64,000 nt of DNA from Algoriphagus aestuarii (lineage in GTDB: Bacteria; Bacteroidota; Bacteroidia; Cytophagales; Cyclobacteriaceae), in NCBI GenBank assembly GCA_017051695.1, contig JAFIDK010000002.1:558001-622000 (forward strand). The letters are read 5' to 3'. The position numbers and the translations under genes were made by a program. The notes below the pieces were generated by a model. The model made no database searches. It was not told the DNA's origin and was given only the letters and a program-made list of their open reading frames with translations. Positions 54,060 to 62,096 of this stretch are shown in pieces (the stretch's first letter is position 1; every line of letters starts with the position of its first letter).

Positions 54060-54174
54060 AATCTTGTAGAATTGAATGTGCTAATATAAAGGATTTGATC
54101 AAACTGATTTGACCAAATGGATGTTCATTTTATGTTTATATTTGACAAGTACAGTCCCAAAAAAGCCCAAATAA

Positions 54175-55407
54175 ATGAACCTCAGCCCAGTAGTCATTGC
54201 CATTCCTATGTATTTCATATTGATGGCACTTGAGATGATTGTTCTCCGATTTCAAAAACACCCCGGCTACCGACTCAATGATGCCATTACCAATATCAAC
54301 TGCGGAGTAATTTCTCAGGTAACGGGAGTGTTCATTAAAATTTTATCAATTGGCATTTACACATGGATTTACCAAAACTTTTCAATCCTCTCCATTCCGA
54401 ATAATCTTTGGACCTTTCTACTGCTGTTTTTCTTATATGACTTTTGCTACTATTGGGCTCATCGGATGAGCCATGAGATCAATCTATTTTGGGGTGGGCA
54501 TGTGGTTCATCATTCCAGCGAGGAATATAATCTATCCGTTGCCCTTCGGCAAAGCAGCACACAGACGATTTGGACTTTTTTCTTTTATTTCCCTCTGGCT
54601 ATTTTGGGCTTTGATCCGATCATGTTGGTCCTAGCATCAGGCTTGAATTTATTGTATCAATTCTGGATCCATACTGAGGTAATCGGTAAAATGGGCTTTT
54701 TGGAAACGTTCATGAATACTCCCTCCCACCATCGGGTGCACCATGGAAGAAATCCAAAATACATAGATAAAAATCATGGAGGAACATTTATCCTTTTCGA
54801 TAAATGGTTTGGGACATTTCAGGAAGAAGAAGAAACTCCTACTTATGGAATCACTACTCCTGTACGAAGCTGGAATCCTTTTTGGGTAAATCTTGCTCAT
54901 TATGCTACAATGAAAAATGAGATCAAGCAGATCCATTCCTTTTCTGATAGAATTAAATACTTATTCAATAAACCAGGATGGCTTCCGTCCTATTTAGGTG
55001 GTTATCGGGCACCTAAGGAAATTGAATCCGATTATCAAAAGTTTGAAACAGTGGTTCCGTCCACTATGAACTGGTATATTCTGGTACAATACATCTTATT
55101 ACTTGGTTTGACTGGCTTTTTTCTATTTAAAGTAGACCAATTTGATTGGTTCACAAAAACAGCTATCAGTCTAATCATTATTTGGACAACGGTGAGTTTT
55201 TCGGGGATTTTTGAAAAAAGGAAATGGTATTTTCCACAGGAGTTTTTGAGAGTTCTGGTATTTTCCTTGAGTGTTTACTCACTGTTCGAAATAAACATTT
55301 CTCAAGCTATTCTGATTTCTATGCTTGGAGTTTATACTTTTGCATCTTTCTTCTGGCTTTGGAAAAACCAAAAGCTCACATCTGAAATACCGAAAGTCTC
55401 CCTGTAA
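54175..55407 (+). CDS. sterol desaturase / fatty acid hydroxylase family protein
   Basis: 410 residues. The eight-histidine di-iron pattern is present: HRMSHEINLFWGGHVVHHSSE and HRVHHGRN. Multiple membrane segments surround it, and an additional hydrophobic C-terminal region (about 300-405) forms four more helices. The enzyme hydroxylates or desaturates a lipid with O2 at the inner membrane. Relatives act on carotenoids, ornithine lipids and fatty acids; the substrate here cannot be told. A small lipoprotein gene follows after 4 bp. Confidence 0.92.
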   Translation: MNLSPVVIAIPMYFILMALEMIVLRFQKHPGYRLNDAITNINCGVISQVTGVFIKILSIGIYTWIYQNFSILSIPNNLWTFLLLFFLYDFCYYWAHRMSHEINLFWGGHVVHHSSEEYNLSVALRQSSTQTIWTFFFYFPLAILGFDPIMLVLASGLNLLYQFWIHTEVIGKMGFLETFMNTPSHHRVHHGRNPKYIDKNHGGTFILFDKWFGTFQEEEETPTYGITTPVRSWNPFWVNLAHYATMKNEIKQIHSFSDRIKYLFNKPGWLPSYLGGYRAPKEIESDYQKFETVVPSTMNWYILVQYILLLGLTGFFLFKVDQFDWFTKTAISLIIIWTTVSFSGIFEKRKWYFPQEFLRVLVFSLSVYSLFEINISQAILISMLGVYTFASFFWLWKNQKLTSEIPKVSL

Positions 55408-55411
55408 AGCC

Positions 55412-55798
55412 ATGCGAAAGCATTTTCTACAATTCATCCCTGTTTTATTATTGATACTTTCTTCTTGCGGAGGAAAGCTTGAAACAGGTGCAATAAATAT
55501 CGAAAACTGGAAAGCTGATAGGTATGGCTGCAAAGGATTGCGAATCCAGGATTTGGATGAATTGGAGAAAATAAAAAACTCGTTTTTAGGAGAAAACAAT
55601 CAATCCATCATTAAAACTTTTGGAAGACCAGATCGAGTAGAATTAGTGGATAAAAGCCAAAGCTTTTTCTTTTACTTTTTAGAACCTAGCCAAGATTGTG
55701 ATGGAGTAAAAACCGAAAAAGAACCCCTAAGAGTTCTTTTTCGAATGAATGCGATCAGTAAAGTATCAGAAGTTACGATTACAACCCTGAACCCATAA
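55412..55798 (+). CDS. small hypothetical lipoprotein
   Basis: 128 residues from the ATG at 55412, 4 bp after the desaturase-family stop, so co-transcribed. An upstream in-frame ATG at 55325 lies inside the previous gene and would ruin the signal. The lipobox ILSSC (Cys19) is clear. The mature part (about 20-128) contains GCKGLRIQDLDELE, then LLGKPD-like TFGRPDRVELVD and FFFYFLEP, resembling SmpA/OmlA-like folds in layout but not clearly in sequence. Its last 20 bp overlap the convergent ROK gene. Confidence 0.8.
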   Translation: MRKHFLQFIPVLLLILSSCGGKLETGAINIENWKADRYGCKGLRIQDLDELEKIKNSFLGENNQSIIKTFGRPDRVELVDKSQSFFFYFLEPSQDCDGVKTEKEPLRVLFRMNAISKVSEVTITTLNP

Positions 55799-56738
55799 AA
55801 CAAAGGGCAGCAGCTCCTAAAGTTCCTGCATTGTTTTCCAAAGTCGCTTTTTTAAGCTTCAGATCCTTTACATAATAATGGGTCAAATATTGCCTGATGG
55901 TATGATCCAAGGACGGCATCATGAATTCCAGTCCAGCAGAGATTCCTCCTCCGAAATAGACTTCGGTGACATCCAGAACCCGGATTGTAGACACAATGGC
56001 TTCGCCGAGAATCGTTCCGACTTCCTTAAATACCATCAATGAAACTTCATTTCCAGCCTTTGCCGTATCTACCAATAAATGCGTACCTAGTTCCTTATTC
56101 ACTAAATCCCCGGCTTTCTCTGGATAGGCTGCGATCATTCTCTCCATGATTTTGAGGATTCCATTTCTACCCACCAGGGTTTCTAGTCTGGCATTCCCTC
56201 TGGAAAGCATGTGGCCCATCTCCATGGCATTACCACGGGAACCTTTAAAAACTTCTCCATCTAAAACCAGCGCACTTCCGATACCTGTTCCCATGGTAAC
56301 AAACAAGAAATTGGCGCTAGGATCATCTTTCCCAAAATAAAACTCACCGATGCCAGCAGCAGCAGCGTCATTTTCAAGGAAAAATTCATAGTCAGGGTAC
56401 ACTTCTTCGAGACCTCCCTTTAAATTAAAATCATTTAAACCTGGAATTGCAGGGATTTCCAATGTCGTATTTCTGTCTTTGGAAATCAATCCAGGAAGTC
56501 CGATCCCTACTTTTTTGACAGTTGGATATTTCTCGAGATATTTCCCAATTCCTTTGATGAAACAGGGGCCAAAGCCTTCAGGATGGTCACGAAATGGAGT
56601 TGTATCTTCTTTCTGGAATTCGATTATCTCTCCCTGTCGATCAATTAGTCCAATTTTTAAGTGAGTTCCCCCCACGTCCACTCCTAAAAAGTGTGTATCC
56701 TGATTATTCATGTTTATTGTTATAGGTTTGTCGTTCAA
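55779..56738 (-). CDS. ROK family sugar kinase, Cys-less zinc motif
   Basis: 319 residues (or 310 from the second Met at 56711). ROK/glucokinase features: phosphate-binding LGVDVGGTHLKIGLID, GLPGLI, ENDAAAAGIGE with the catalytic aspartate, VTMGTGIGSALV and YFGGGISAG. The usual zinc finger CxCGxxGC after the conserved GH is missing; here GHMLSRGNARLETLVGRNG stands in its place. Some polyphosphate glucokinases also lack it. It phosphorylates glucose or a related hexose. It lies 20 bp after the YkgJ gene and is convergent with the small lipoprotein gene. Confidence 0.9.
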   Translation of the reverse strand: MNDKPITINMNNQDTHFLGVDVGGTHLKIGLIDRQGEIIEFQKEDTTPFRDHPEGFGPCFIKGIGKYLEKYPTVKKVGIGLPGLISKDRNTTLEIPAIPGLNDFNLKGGLEEVYPDYEFFLENDAAAAGIGEFYFGKDDPSANFLFVTMGTGIGSALVLDGEVFKGSRGNAMEMGHMLSRGNARLETLVGRNGILKIMERMIAAYPEKAGDLVNKELGTHLLVDTAKAGNEVSLMVFKEVGTILGEAIVSTIRVLDVTEVYFGGGISAGLEFMMPSLDHTIRQYLTHYYVKDLKLKKATLENNAGTLGAAALCFMGSGL

Positions 56739-56758
56739 AAAAAAGCAAAAGAAATGGA

Positions 56759-57274
56759 TTACTTTCTATATTCTTTGCCAATCTCTGAGAAAATTTTGAA
56801 AACTGCAGGGCAAACCAGCGTATTTCTTAAACTTAAATTTAATATTCCATGCATATTTTTTCTGTTGGTGTGAGGATATTCCCTGCAAGCTTTCGGCCGG
56901 GAATCATACACGAGGCATTTATTATCCTCCTTTAAAAATGGACATGGGGATGAGTTTAACACGAAGTCTCCTTCCTCATCTCTATGTAAGTATTCATCGA
57001 TAAACTGACTGCTTTTCATCCGAAAAACCTTAGCCAGTCGGTCAATATCTGTTTGAATAAAAATCGGGCTTGTGGTTTTACAGCAATTGGCACATTGTAA
57101 GCAATCAGTCTCCTGAAATACGGATTCATGAGTAGACTCAAATTTTTGATCCAACTCTTTTGGTTTGATTTTCCTTAGCCTTTCTTTCAATTTTTTATTG
57201 GCAGGAAACTCAGATTTACTTTCTGATTGAAAACTTTTCAGATCAATTTCCACTCTATTTTTTTCCTTTTTCAA
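56759..57274 (-). CDS. YkgJ family cysteine cluster protein
   Basis: 171 residues. The cysteine cluster CLQCANCCK (Cys58, 61, 64, 65), later CPFL, CLVY and CREYPH, fits the YkgJ/zinc- or iron-sulfur-chelating domain family. The N-terminal 50 residues are charged and probably unstructured. Function is unclear; the cluster probably binds metal. First gene of a pair with the ROK kinase (20 bp gap). Confidence 0.9.
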   Translation of the reverse strand: MKKEKNRVEIDLKSFQSESKSEFPANKKLKERLRKIKPKELDQKFESTHESVFQETDCLQCANCCKTTSPIFIQTDIDRLAKVFRMKSSQFIDEYLHRDEEGDFVLNSSPCPFLKEDNKCLVYDSRPKACREYPHTNRKNMHGILNLSLRNTLVCPAVFKIFSEIGKEYRK

Positions 57275-57349
57275 GATTTAAATTATCCAAAAATAATTTT
57301 ATAAAACATACATTATCAGTATATTATATAACAATAATCCCGAATCGCT

Positions 57350-57709
57350 ATGAAAATGCACCCTTCAGAACTTTATTTCTATCATAGTCCAGATCAAGTG
57401 ATAGACAAACAGACTTTGGCATATGCACACAGCGTAGCAAAGTTTATCAATCAAATCGATGTGGTAAAAGAAAGGATTACCACCACACAATGGAACAGCA
57501 TGCTTTTAAAACTGAACCTACGGGCAAAGGATCTGTTAAATAAAGCTCATCCAGAATACCAATTGCGAATCGCAGGTAAAAACTGGGATGAAGAAAGCTG
57601 GTTGAATATTCTGGTAAGAAATCCACATCTGATCAAATCCCCTATCGCAGTTTTAAGGAACAAAGCGATTTTATGCAAAACCCCAAGTGATATCTTTAAA
57701 CTCAATTAG
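57350..57709 (+). CDS. ArsC/Spx-like protein lacking the catalytic cysteine
   Basis: 119 residues. The C-terminal half (about 60-119) has the ArsC/Spx hallmark NPHLIKSPIAVL with the LLNKAHPEY segment before it. The N-terminus ELYFYHSPDQVIDKQTLAYA aligns with the active-site loop, but the redox Cys is replaced (Asp15-Gln16); the only Cys is near residue 107. It therefore cannot act as a canonical arsenate reductase. Alternatives are an Spx-like regulator or a degenerate binder. Divergent from YkgJ (75 bp); its end overlaps the CvfB gene by 8 bp. Confidence 0.8.
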   Translation: MKMHPSELYFYHSPDQVIDKQTLAYAHSVAKFINQIDVVKERITTTQWNSMLLKLNLRAKDLLNKAHPEYQLRIAGKNWDEESWLNILVRNPHLIKSPIAVLRNKAILCKTPSDIFKLN

Positions 57710-58538
57710 TAGAGTTAATTGAAATCCCGGTATCAGAAATTTGAATTTTACCAGCTTTATAAAGTTGCCCTATACACTGTTTGAAATGTTTTTTACTCAT
57801 CCCTAACTCTCTTTGGATTTCCTCTGGGGCTGATTTGTCATGCAAAGCCAGAAAGCTTTTTTCCTCAAGTATTGATAAAATCAATTCTGCACCCTCTTCA
57901 TATTTTACTCTTCCCACTGGCAAAAGCTGAAGATCAATCTTTCCATCCTCTCTTCGTTTTTTCACAAAGAATTTGCGAAGATCCCCTACTTCCAACGATT
58001 GGAAAACCTCATTGGAAAAAACCAATCCTTCGTATTTATCTTCAATCAGGACTTTATATCCAAGATCCGTTTTATCGAAAACCAAACCAGAAACTTCTGT
58101 GCCTGGCACATATTCCATCGGGGCTTCAGATAAAAAATCCCTGTATTTATTGACTCCTATCAGGCGGTTTGTCTGAAAATCAATACAAACTTTGACTAAA
58201 TATTTTTTACCTGGAACCATATTTTGGCCCATTTCGGCCTTAGGAACCAGCAAATCTTTGGGTAATCCCCAATCCATAAATGCACCAAATGGCGCTATTT
58301 CTTTGGCTTCTAAAACTGCAAACTCATCCAGTAAAGCCTTTGGACTTTCTGTCACTGCGACAGGTCTATCCTCACTATCAGTATACACAAATACCGCAAT
58401 CTCCTCCCCTTCTTTCTCATCTCCCAGTAAATACCCTTTGGGCAAAAGCACTTCTTCCCCTGAACTTAATGCCAAATAGGCTCCAAAATCAGTAAATCGA
58501 TTGATGGGAAGTGTACTAATCAAACCTAGTTCTTTCAT
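57702..58538 (-). CDS. S1-like RNA-binding protein, CvfB/YitL family
   Basis: 278 residues. The CvfB layout is visible: an N-terminal S1-like domain (FTDFGAYLALSSGEEVLLP) that repeats at about 75-120 (EIAPFGAFMDWGLPKDLLVP), a third S1-like domain near 145-200 (GTEVSGLVF), and a C-terminal winged helix (about 215-278: LSILEEKSFLALHDKSAPEEIQRELGMSKKHFKQCIGQL). Members bind RNA and affect gene expression or translation. Monocistronic; convergent with the ArsC-like gene. Confidence 0.9.
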   Translation of the reverse strand: MKELGLISTLPINRFTDFGAYLALSSGEEVLLPKGYLLGDEKEGEEIAVFVYTDSEDRPVAVTESPKALLDEFAVLEAKEIAPFGAFMDWGLPKDLLVPKAEMGQNMVPGKKYLVKVCIDFQTNRLIGVNKYRDFLSEAPMEYVPGTEVSGLVFDKTDLGYKVLIEDKYEGLVFSNEVFQSLEVGDLRKFFVKKRREDGKIDLQLLPVGRVKYEEGAELILSILEEKSFLALHDKSAPEEIQRELGMSKKHFKQCIGQLYKAGKIQISDTGISINSTN

Positions 58539-58711
58539 GGTTCAAAGGTAGGCATTAATCCTATTTGGAAAGAGAAGAATTTATGACATTGAGAGTCGGA
58601 GTTGGAATTAAAAAAAATTGGAAATGGAAAATGATGGAACTAGTTTTGGATAATCCTCCAACTTTAGGAATAATCATAAACCCAACTTATAACGAAAAAT
58701 ACCTAATTGAA

Positions 58712-59602
58712 ATGAAAAATATAGCAGTAATAGGATCAGGTACCATGGGAAATGGCATTGCTCACGTTTTTGCGCAGCATGGCTACCAAGTCTCTCTGAT
58801 CGATATCAAGCAGGAATTTTTAGATAAAGCTATCTCCACCATCCAAAGAAATCTCGATAGACAAGTGGCGAAAGAATTGATCACGGAAAGTGAAAAATCG
58901 GAGGCTTTATCGAACATTTCCACGTTTACTGAACTGTCCAAAGGGGTAGAATCTGCAGACTTGGTAATCGAAGCTGCTACTGAGAACATGGGGATCAAAT
59001 TGGATATTTTTCGCCAGTTGGATGGGTTAAGTCCAGCACATGCTATTTTAGCTTCCAATACTTCCTCAATTTCCATCACAAAAATCGCAGCAGTTACAAA
59101 TCGGCCAAAACAAGTCATAGGAATGCATTTTATGAACCCGGTGCCAGTGATGAAGTTGGTTGAAGTTATCCGTGGATATGCCACCTCTGATGAAACGACG
59201 GCCCTGATTATGGATCTATCCAGTAAACTATCTAAAGATCCTGTCGAGGTAAATGATTATCCAGGGTTCGTTGCAAATAGAATCTTGATGCCTATGATCA
59301 ATGAGGCAATCTATACTTTGTATGAAAATGTTGCCGGGGTTTCCGAAATTGACACGGTGATGAAATTGGGAATGGCGCATCCGATGGGACCTTTACAACT
59401 GGCTGATTTTATAGGGTTAGATGTGTGTCTTTCTATATTGAGAGTGCTTCACGAAGGTTTTGGCAACCCCAAATATGCTCCATGCCCTTTGCTAGTCAAT
59501 ATGGTCGAAGCTGGATTTAAAGGAGTTAAAACAGGTGAAGGTTTCTATCAATACACCAAAGGAAGTAAAGACCAGGTCGTTTCCCCTCGATTTTCCAATT
59601 AA
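58712..59602 (+). CDS. 3-hydroxybutyryl-CoA dehydrogenase
   Basis: 296 residues from the ATG at 58712; an upstream in-frame ATG at 58565 would add 49 residues not found in the family. NAD-binding loop IAVIGSGTMGNGIAH, then VIEAATENMGIK, SNTSSISITKIA, and the catalytic dyad His139 (GMHFMNPVPVMKLVEVIRG) with Glu151. The C-terminal helical domain has DYPGFVANRIL and GVKTGEGFYQY. It interconverts acetoacetyl-CoA and 3-hydroxybutyryl-CoA. It precedes the deoxynucleoside kinase gene by 11 bp. Confidence 0.95.
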   Translation: MKNIAVIGSGTMGNGIAHVFAQHGYQVSLIDIKQEFLDKAISTIQRNLDRQVAKELITESEKSEALSNISTFTELSKGVESADLVIEAATENMGIKLDIFRQLDGLSPAHAILASNTSSISITKIAAVTNRPKQVIGMHFMNPVPVMKLVEVIRGYATSDETTALIMDLSSKLSKDPVEVNDYPGFVANRILMPMINEAIYTLYENVAGVSEIDTVMKLGMAHPMGPLQLADFIGLDVCLSILRVLHEGFGNPKYAPCPLLVNMVEAGFKGVKTGEGFYQYTKGSKDQVVSPRFSN

Positions 59603-59613
59603 TACAAAATTCT

Positions 59614-60231
59614 ATGCATATCGCAGTTTCTGGAAATATTGGAAGCGGAAAGACCACGCTGACAGAAAAACTTGCCAAACATTACGGCTGGAAAGCTGAA
59701 TTTGAAGCAGTAGACAACAATCCCTATTTACCTGATTTTTATGAAGATATGAAAAGGTGGGCTTTTCATTTACAAGTGTATTTTCTGAATTCCAGATTTA
59801 ATCAGATCAAAAAGATCCAGGAAAATGAGTATGATTTTATTCAGGATAGAACCATTTATGAAGATGCATACATCTTCGCTGCCAATCTGCACAAAAGTGG
59901 TCTGATGACGGATCGGGATTATGAAAACTATAGAAGTTTATTTGAAAGTATGATCGCCCATGTCAAAGCTCCGGATTTGTTGATTTACTTAAAAGCAGAT
60001 ATTCCCAAGCTGGTCGGTCAGATCGAAAAGCGAGGTAGAAGCTATGAAACTACCATGCGGATCGATTATCTCAAAAACCTAAACCAGCACTACGAAGAAT
60101 GGATCAAAAGCTACAAGGAAGGAAAACTTCTGATCATCGATGTAAACGATTTGGATTTTGTAGAAAACCCTGCGGATTTTTCATTGGTAGTAGAAAAAGT
60201 AAACAGAGAGATATTCGGACTTTTCAGTTAA
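59614..60231 (+). CDS. deoxynucleoside kinase (deoxyadenosine/deoxyguanosine-type)
   Basis: 205 residues. The P-loop is GNIGSGKTT (about 7-15). FEAVDNNPYLPDFYED supplies the substrate-binding acidic residue, QDRTIYEDAYIFA the DR motif and catalytic region, and IEKRGRSYET the LID with arginines. It phosphorylates purine deoxynucleosides for salvage. Likely one transcript with the dehydrogenase gene 11 bp upstream. A convergent operon of unknowns begins 6 bp past its stop. Confidence 0.93.
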   Translation: MHIAVSGNIGSGKTTLTEKLAKHYGWKAEFEAVDNNPYLPDFYEDMKRWAFHLQVYFLNSRFNQIKKIQENEYDFIQDRTIYEDAYIFAANLHKSGLMTDRDYENYRSLFESMIAHVKAPDLLIYLKADIPKLVGQIEKRGRSYETTMRIDYLKNLNQHYEEWIKSYKEGKLLIIDVNDLDFVENPADFSLVVEKVNREIFGLFS

Positions 60232-60237
60232 ACTCTA

Positions 60238-60882
60238 TTATTCCAATTTCCTCATAAACCAGTTAAGCAGAGCCTTTCGCTGTTCATCTTTTGGATTCAT
60301 CAGCAATTGATCCAAACGCTTCAATGATCCGCCGGTCATCAGGGTTTCATATGGATTGAAACGGATCAGTTTATACCCATGAATCCTCGTCTGAATATCC
60401 ATCTGCGCATCATTATATGCCAATAATTTCCAACCTACTGCTCCATTTCCTGTAAAGTCACCCGGGTCATTTGATTCTCCAAAACTGTGCTTGGCTACAG
60501 GTGGGCCGTTCCAGATCCTATGTTGCATTCCAGCTTTTAAACAATCTTTTTCAAATGTTCTACACAACCTCTTATGTGCCTCAAGAAACGGAACGTTATT
60601 TTCTGTATAGAATTCTGATCTTAAAGATATTAGTCTATACCTGTTGAAGTGCAATTCATCATCATACTGAATCAAGGTTCGATTGATTTTAAAATCAAAC
60701 TTCAACTTTCTCAATAAGGGAGAAGTATTTATCCCACCTAAATCTGAATAGATTTCCTCCAGCCAGTTTTGACCTTTTCCTTCCAGAAATTTGGGATTTA
60801 GTTCCAGTTCAAATTCACCTTCATAAGCCAATTCTGATTCTTTCAATATAGATTCCAATTGGCGGGTGATCAGATTATCCAT
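60238..60882 (-). CDS. conserved-looking hypothetical protein, last gene of an overlapping trio
   Basis: 214 residues, no signal peptide or membrane segment, so cytoplasmic. Segments that look structured include LKFDFKINRTLIQYDDELHFNRYR (near 60-83) and QHRIWNGPPVAKHSFGESNDPGDFTGNGAVGWKLLAYND (near 120-158), with His and Asp residues that could be catalytic or nuclease-like. I do not recognise a family. Its start overlaps the end of the DUF2452 gene by 8 bp, so translation is probably coupled. Confidence 0.75.
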   Translation of the reverse strand: MDNLITRQLESILKESELAYEGEFELELNPKFLEGKGQNWLEEIYSDLGGINTSPLLRKLKFDFKINRTLIQYDDELHFNRYRLISLRSEFYTENNVPFLEAHKRLCRTFEKDCLKAGMQHRIWNGPPVAKHSFGESNDPGDFTGNGAVGWKLLAYNDAQMDIQTRIHGYKLIRFNPYETLMTGGSLKRLDQLLMNPKDEQRKALLNWFMRKLE

Positions 60883-61348
60883 CCGTTGGTTTGTTTTCTT
60901 GGACTATAGCCCAAGTATGGTCAGCTAATAATTTAACTTCGGCGAGAAATTTGACAAAATTCTTTTTTCTACCCCATTCGTTAGGAGAAATCATACTCAG
61001 AAAATCTGTTCCGTCTTCTTTTTGATATAAAAAGTAATGGTGATTAATTAACGGTTCGAATGATACTTGAGCTTGATAGATCCGTTCTGAATATTGAACT
61101 CTGGATTGGATGGCTTTTGCTTGCTCAGCCAATAATTGCATCTGCTGATAAATCTGGGACATTTGCAGCTCGGTTTGACTTTGCATTGCTGCCATAGCCC
61201 TTCCGGTTATTTTACCTTGATCTTCAGGTTTAACAATCGCGCTTCCCGTATGATGGGCATAGGGAAGAGTTCCTGGGTTTTCAGAAATTTTTTCTTTCAT
61301 TTCCTCCAAGTCCAGCTTATCTATATCTATTTTTTTTCCTGCTTTCAT
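60875..61348 (-). CDS. DUF2452 domain protein
   Basis: 157 residues matching DUF2452, a family of unknown function. NPGTLPYAHHTGSAIVKPEDQGKITGRAMAAMQSQT is the conserved N-terminal half. Then a predicted long helix (about 75-100), SFEPLINHHYFLYQKEDGTDFLSMISPNEWG and a last helix. The His pair at about 32-33 and 107-108 could bind metal. It begins on the ATGA overlap with the 51-aa membrane peptide gene and ends 8 bp inside the next gene. Confidence 0.85.
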   Translation of the reverse strand: MKAGKKIDIDKLDLEEMKEKISENPGTLPYAHHTGSAIVKPEDQGKITGRAMAAMQSQTELQMSQIYQQMQLLAEQAKAIQSRVQYSERIYQAQVSFEPLINHHYFLYQKEDGTDFLSMISPNEWGRKKNFVKFLAEVKLLADHTWAIVQENKPTDG

Positions 61349-61500
61349 TTTTCACTATCCTCCCCTGTTGTAATTCGCTCTTTCAGATTTCCTTTTGAGC
61401 CTGGAAAAGTCGTCCGCGTGGAGATATCGTATCCGATCCACGCGATGATCAACATGAAAATTATAAATACTATCAGAAAGATTTTCTTGTTCCGATTCAT
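61345..61500 (-). CDS. 51-residue single-pass membrane peptide
   Basis: ATG at 61500-61498, stop TGA at 61347-61345 overlapping the DUF2452 start as ATGA. One transmembrane helix (IFLIVFIIFMLIIAWIGY, residues 7-24) is preceded by basic residues (NRNKK), giving an N-in topology and a polar C-terminal tail of about 27 residues. The coupling and composition support a real gene, although it is short. No family recognised. Confidence 0.7.
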   Translation of the reverse strand: MNRNKKIFLIVFIIFMLIIAWIGYDISTRTTFPGSKGNLKERITTGEDSEK

Positions 61501-61734
61501 GATGAAGCAATCCTTTTATCAAGTTCAAAATTAGAAATTGTAATGTAAGATGCCATAGAAATTGGCAACACTTATTAAAGAGTAAAATCATAGAATGGGT
61601 CAATTGTTCTAAGAAAAATTATAAAATCCTGCAAAAGGATTTGTTTAAAAAGAAACAAATTAGAAATTGTTTCTAATTTTAAGCTGCATGTACCAAACGA
61701 AGTTTTTTCAATTTATACCCTTTTAAATCCGACT

Positions 61735-62070
61735 ATGTATCAAATCATTAATGAGCAATCTATTTATCAGTATTTTGGGGAAGATGACCCTGAAATGACT
61801 AGGGAGATGATTCAAATCATTCTGGATACGAATATCAAGGATTTAAAAGAATTGGATGAGTTTTATGAAAAGAAGGATTATCTCACCATCAAAAAAAGAT
61901 GTCATAAAGCGAAACCGACCATGAGCTACATCGGAGCTCTAAAAAGCAGAAAATTGCTTGAGGAAATCGATGCGAACTTAGAAAGCTCAGAAAATTTGAA
62001 CAAATCTCTACAAAGTCATCTTGACTTGATCATCGAAGAACTTAATGACTTCTTGATTTCATTAAAATAA
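61735..62070 (+). CDS. Hpt domain-containing phosphotransfer protein
   Basis: 111 residues, a single all-helical Hpt domain. The phosphorylatable His57 lies in KKRCHKAKPTMSYIGA, the typical HxxK-S/T pattern of Hpt modules. It passes phosphate between hybrid kinases and receiver domains in the cytoplasm. No kinase is nearby; a lone receiver domain gene at 22.2 kb is the only other two-component part in this window. The 234-bp upstream region 61501-61734 is AT-rich, with no clear promoter seen. Confidence 0.92.
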   Translation: MYQIINEQSIYQYFGEDDPEMTREMIQIILDTNIKDLKELDEFYEKKDYLTIKKRCHKAKPTMSYIGALKSRKLLEEIDANLESSENLNKSLQSHLDLIIEELNDFLISLK

Positions 62071-62096
62071 AATTTAAAACCAACCATCTATTTACT

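Noticed and set aside
57350-57709. Arsenate resistance gene
   Set aside because: The catalytic cysteine is missing and no ars operon genes flank it.
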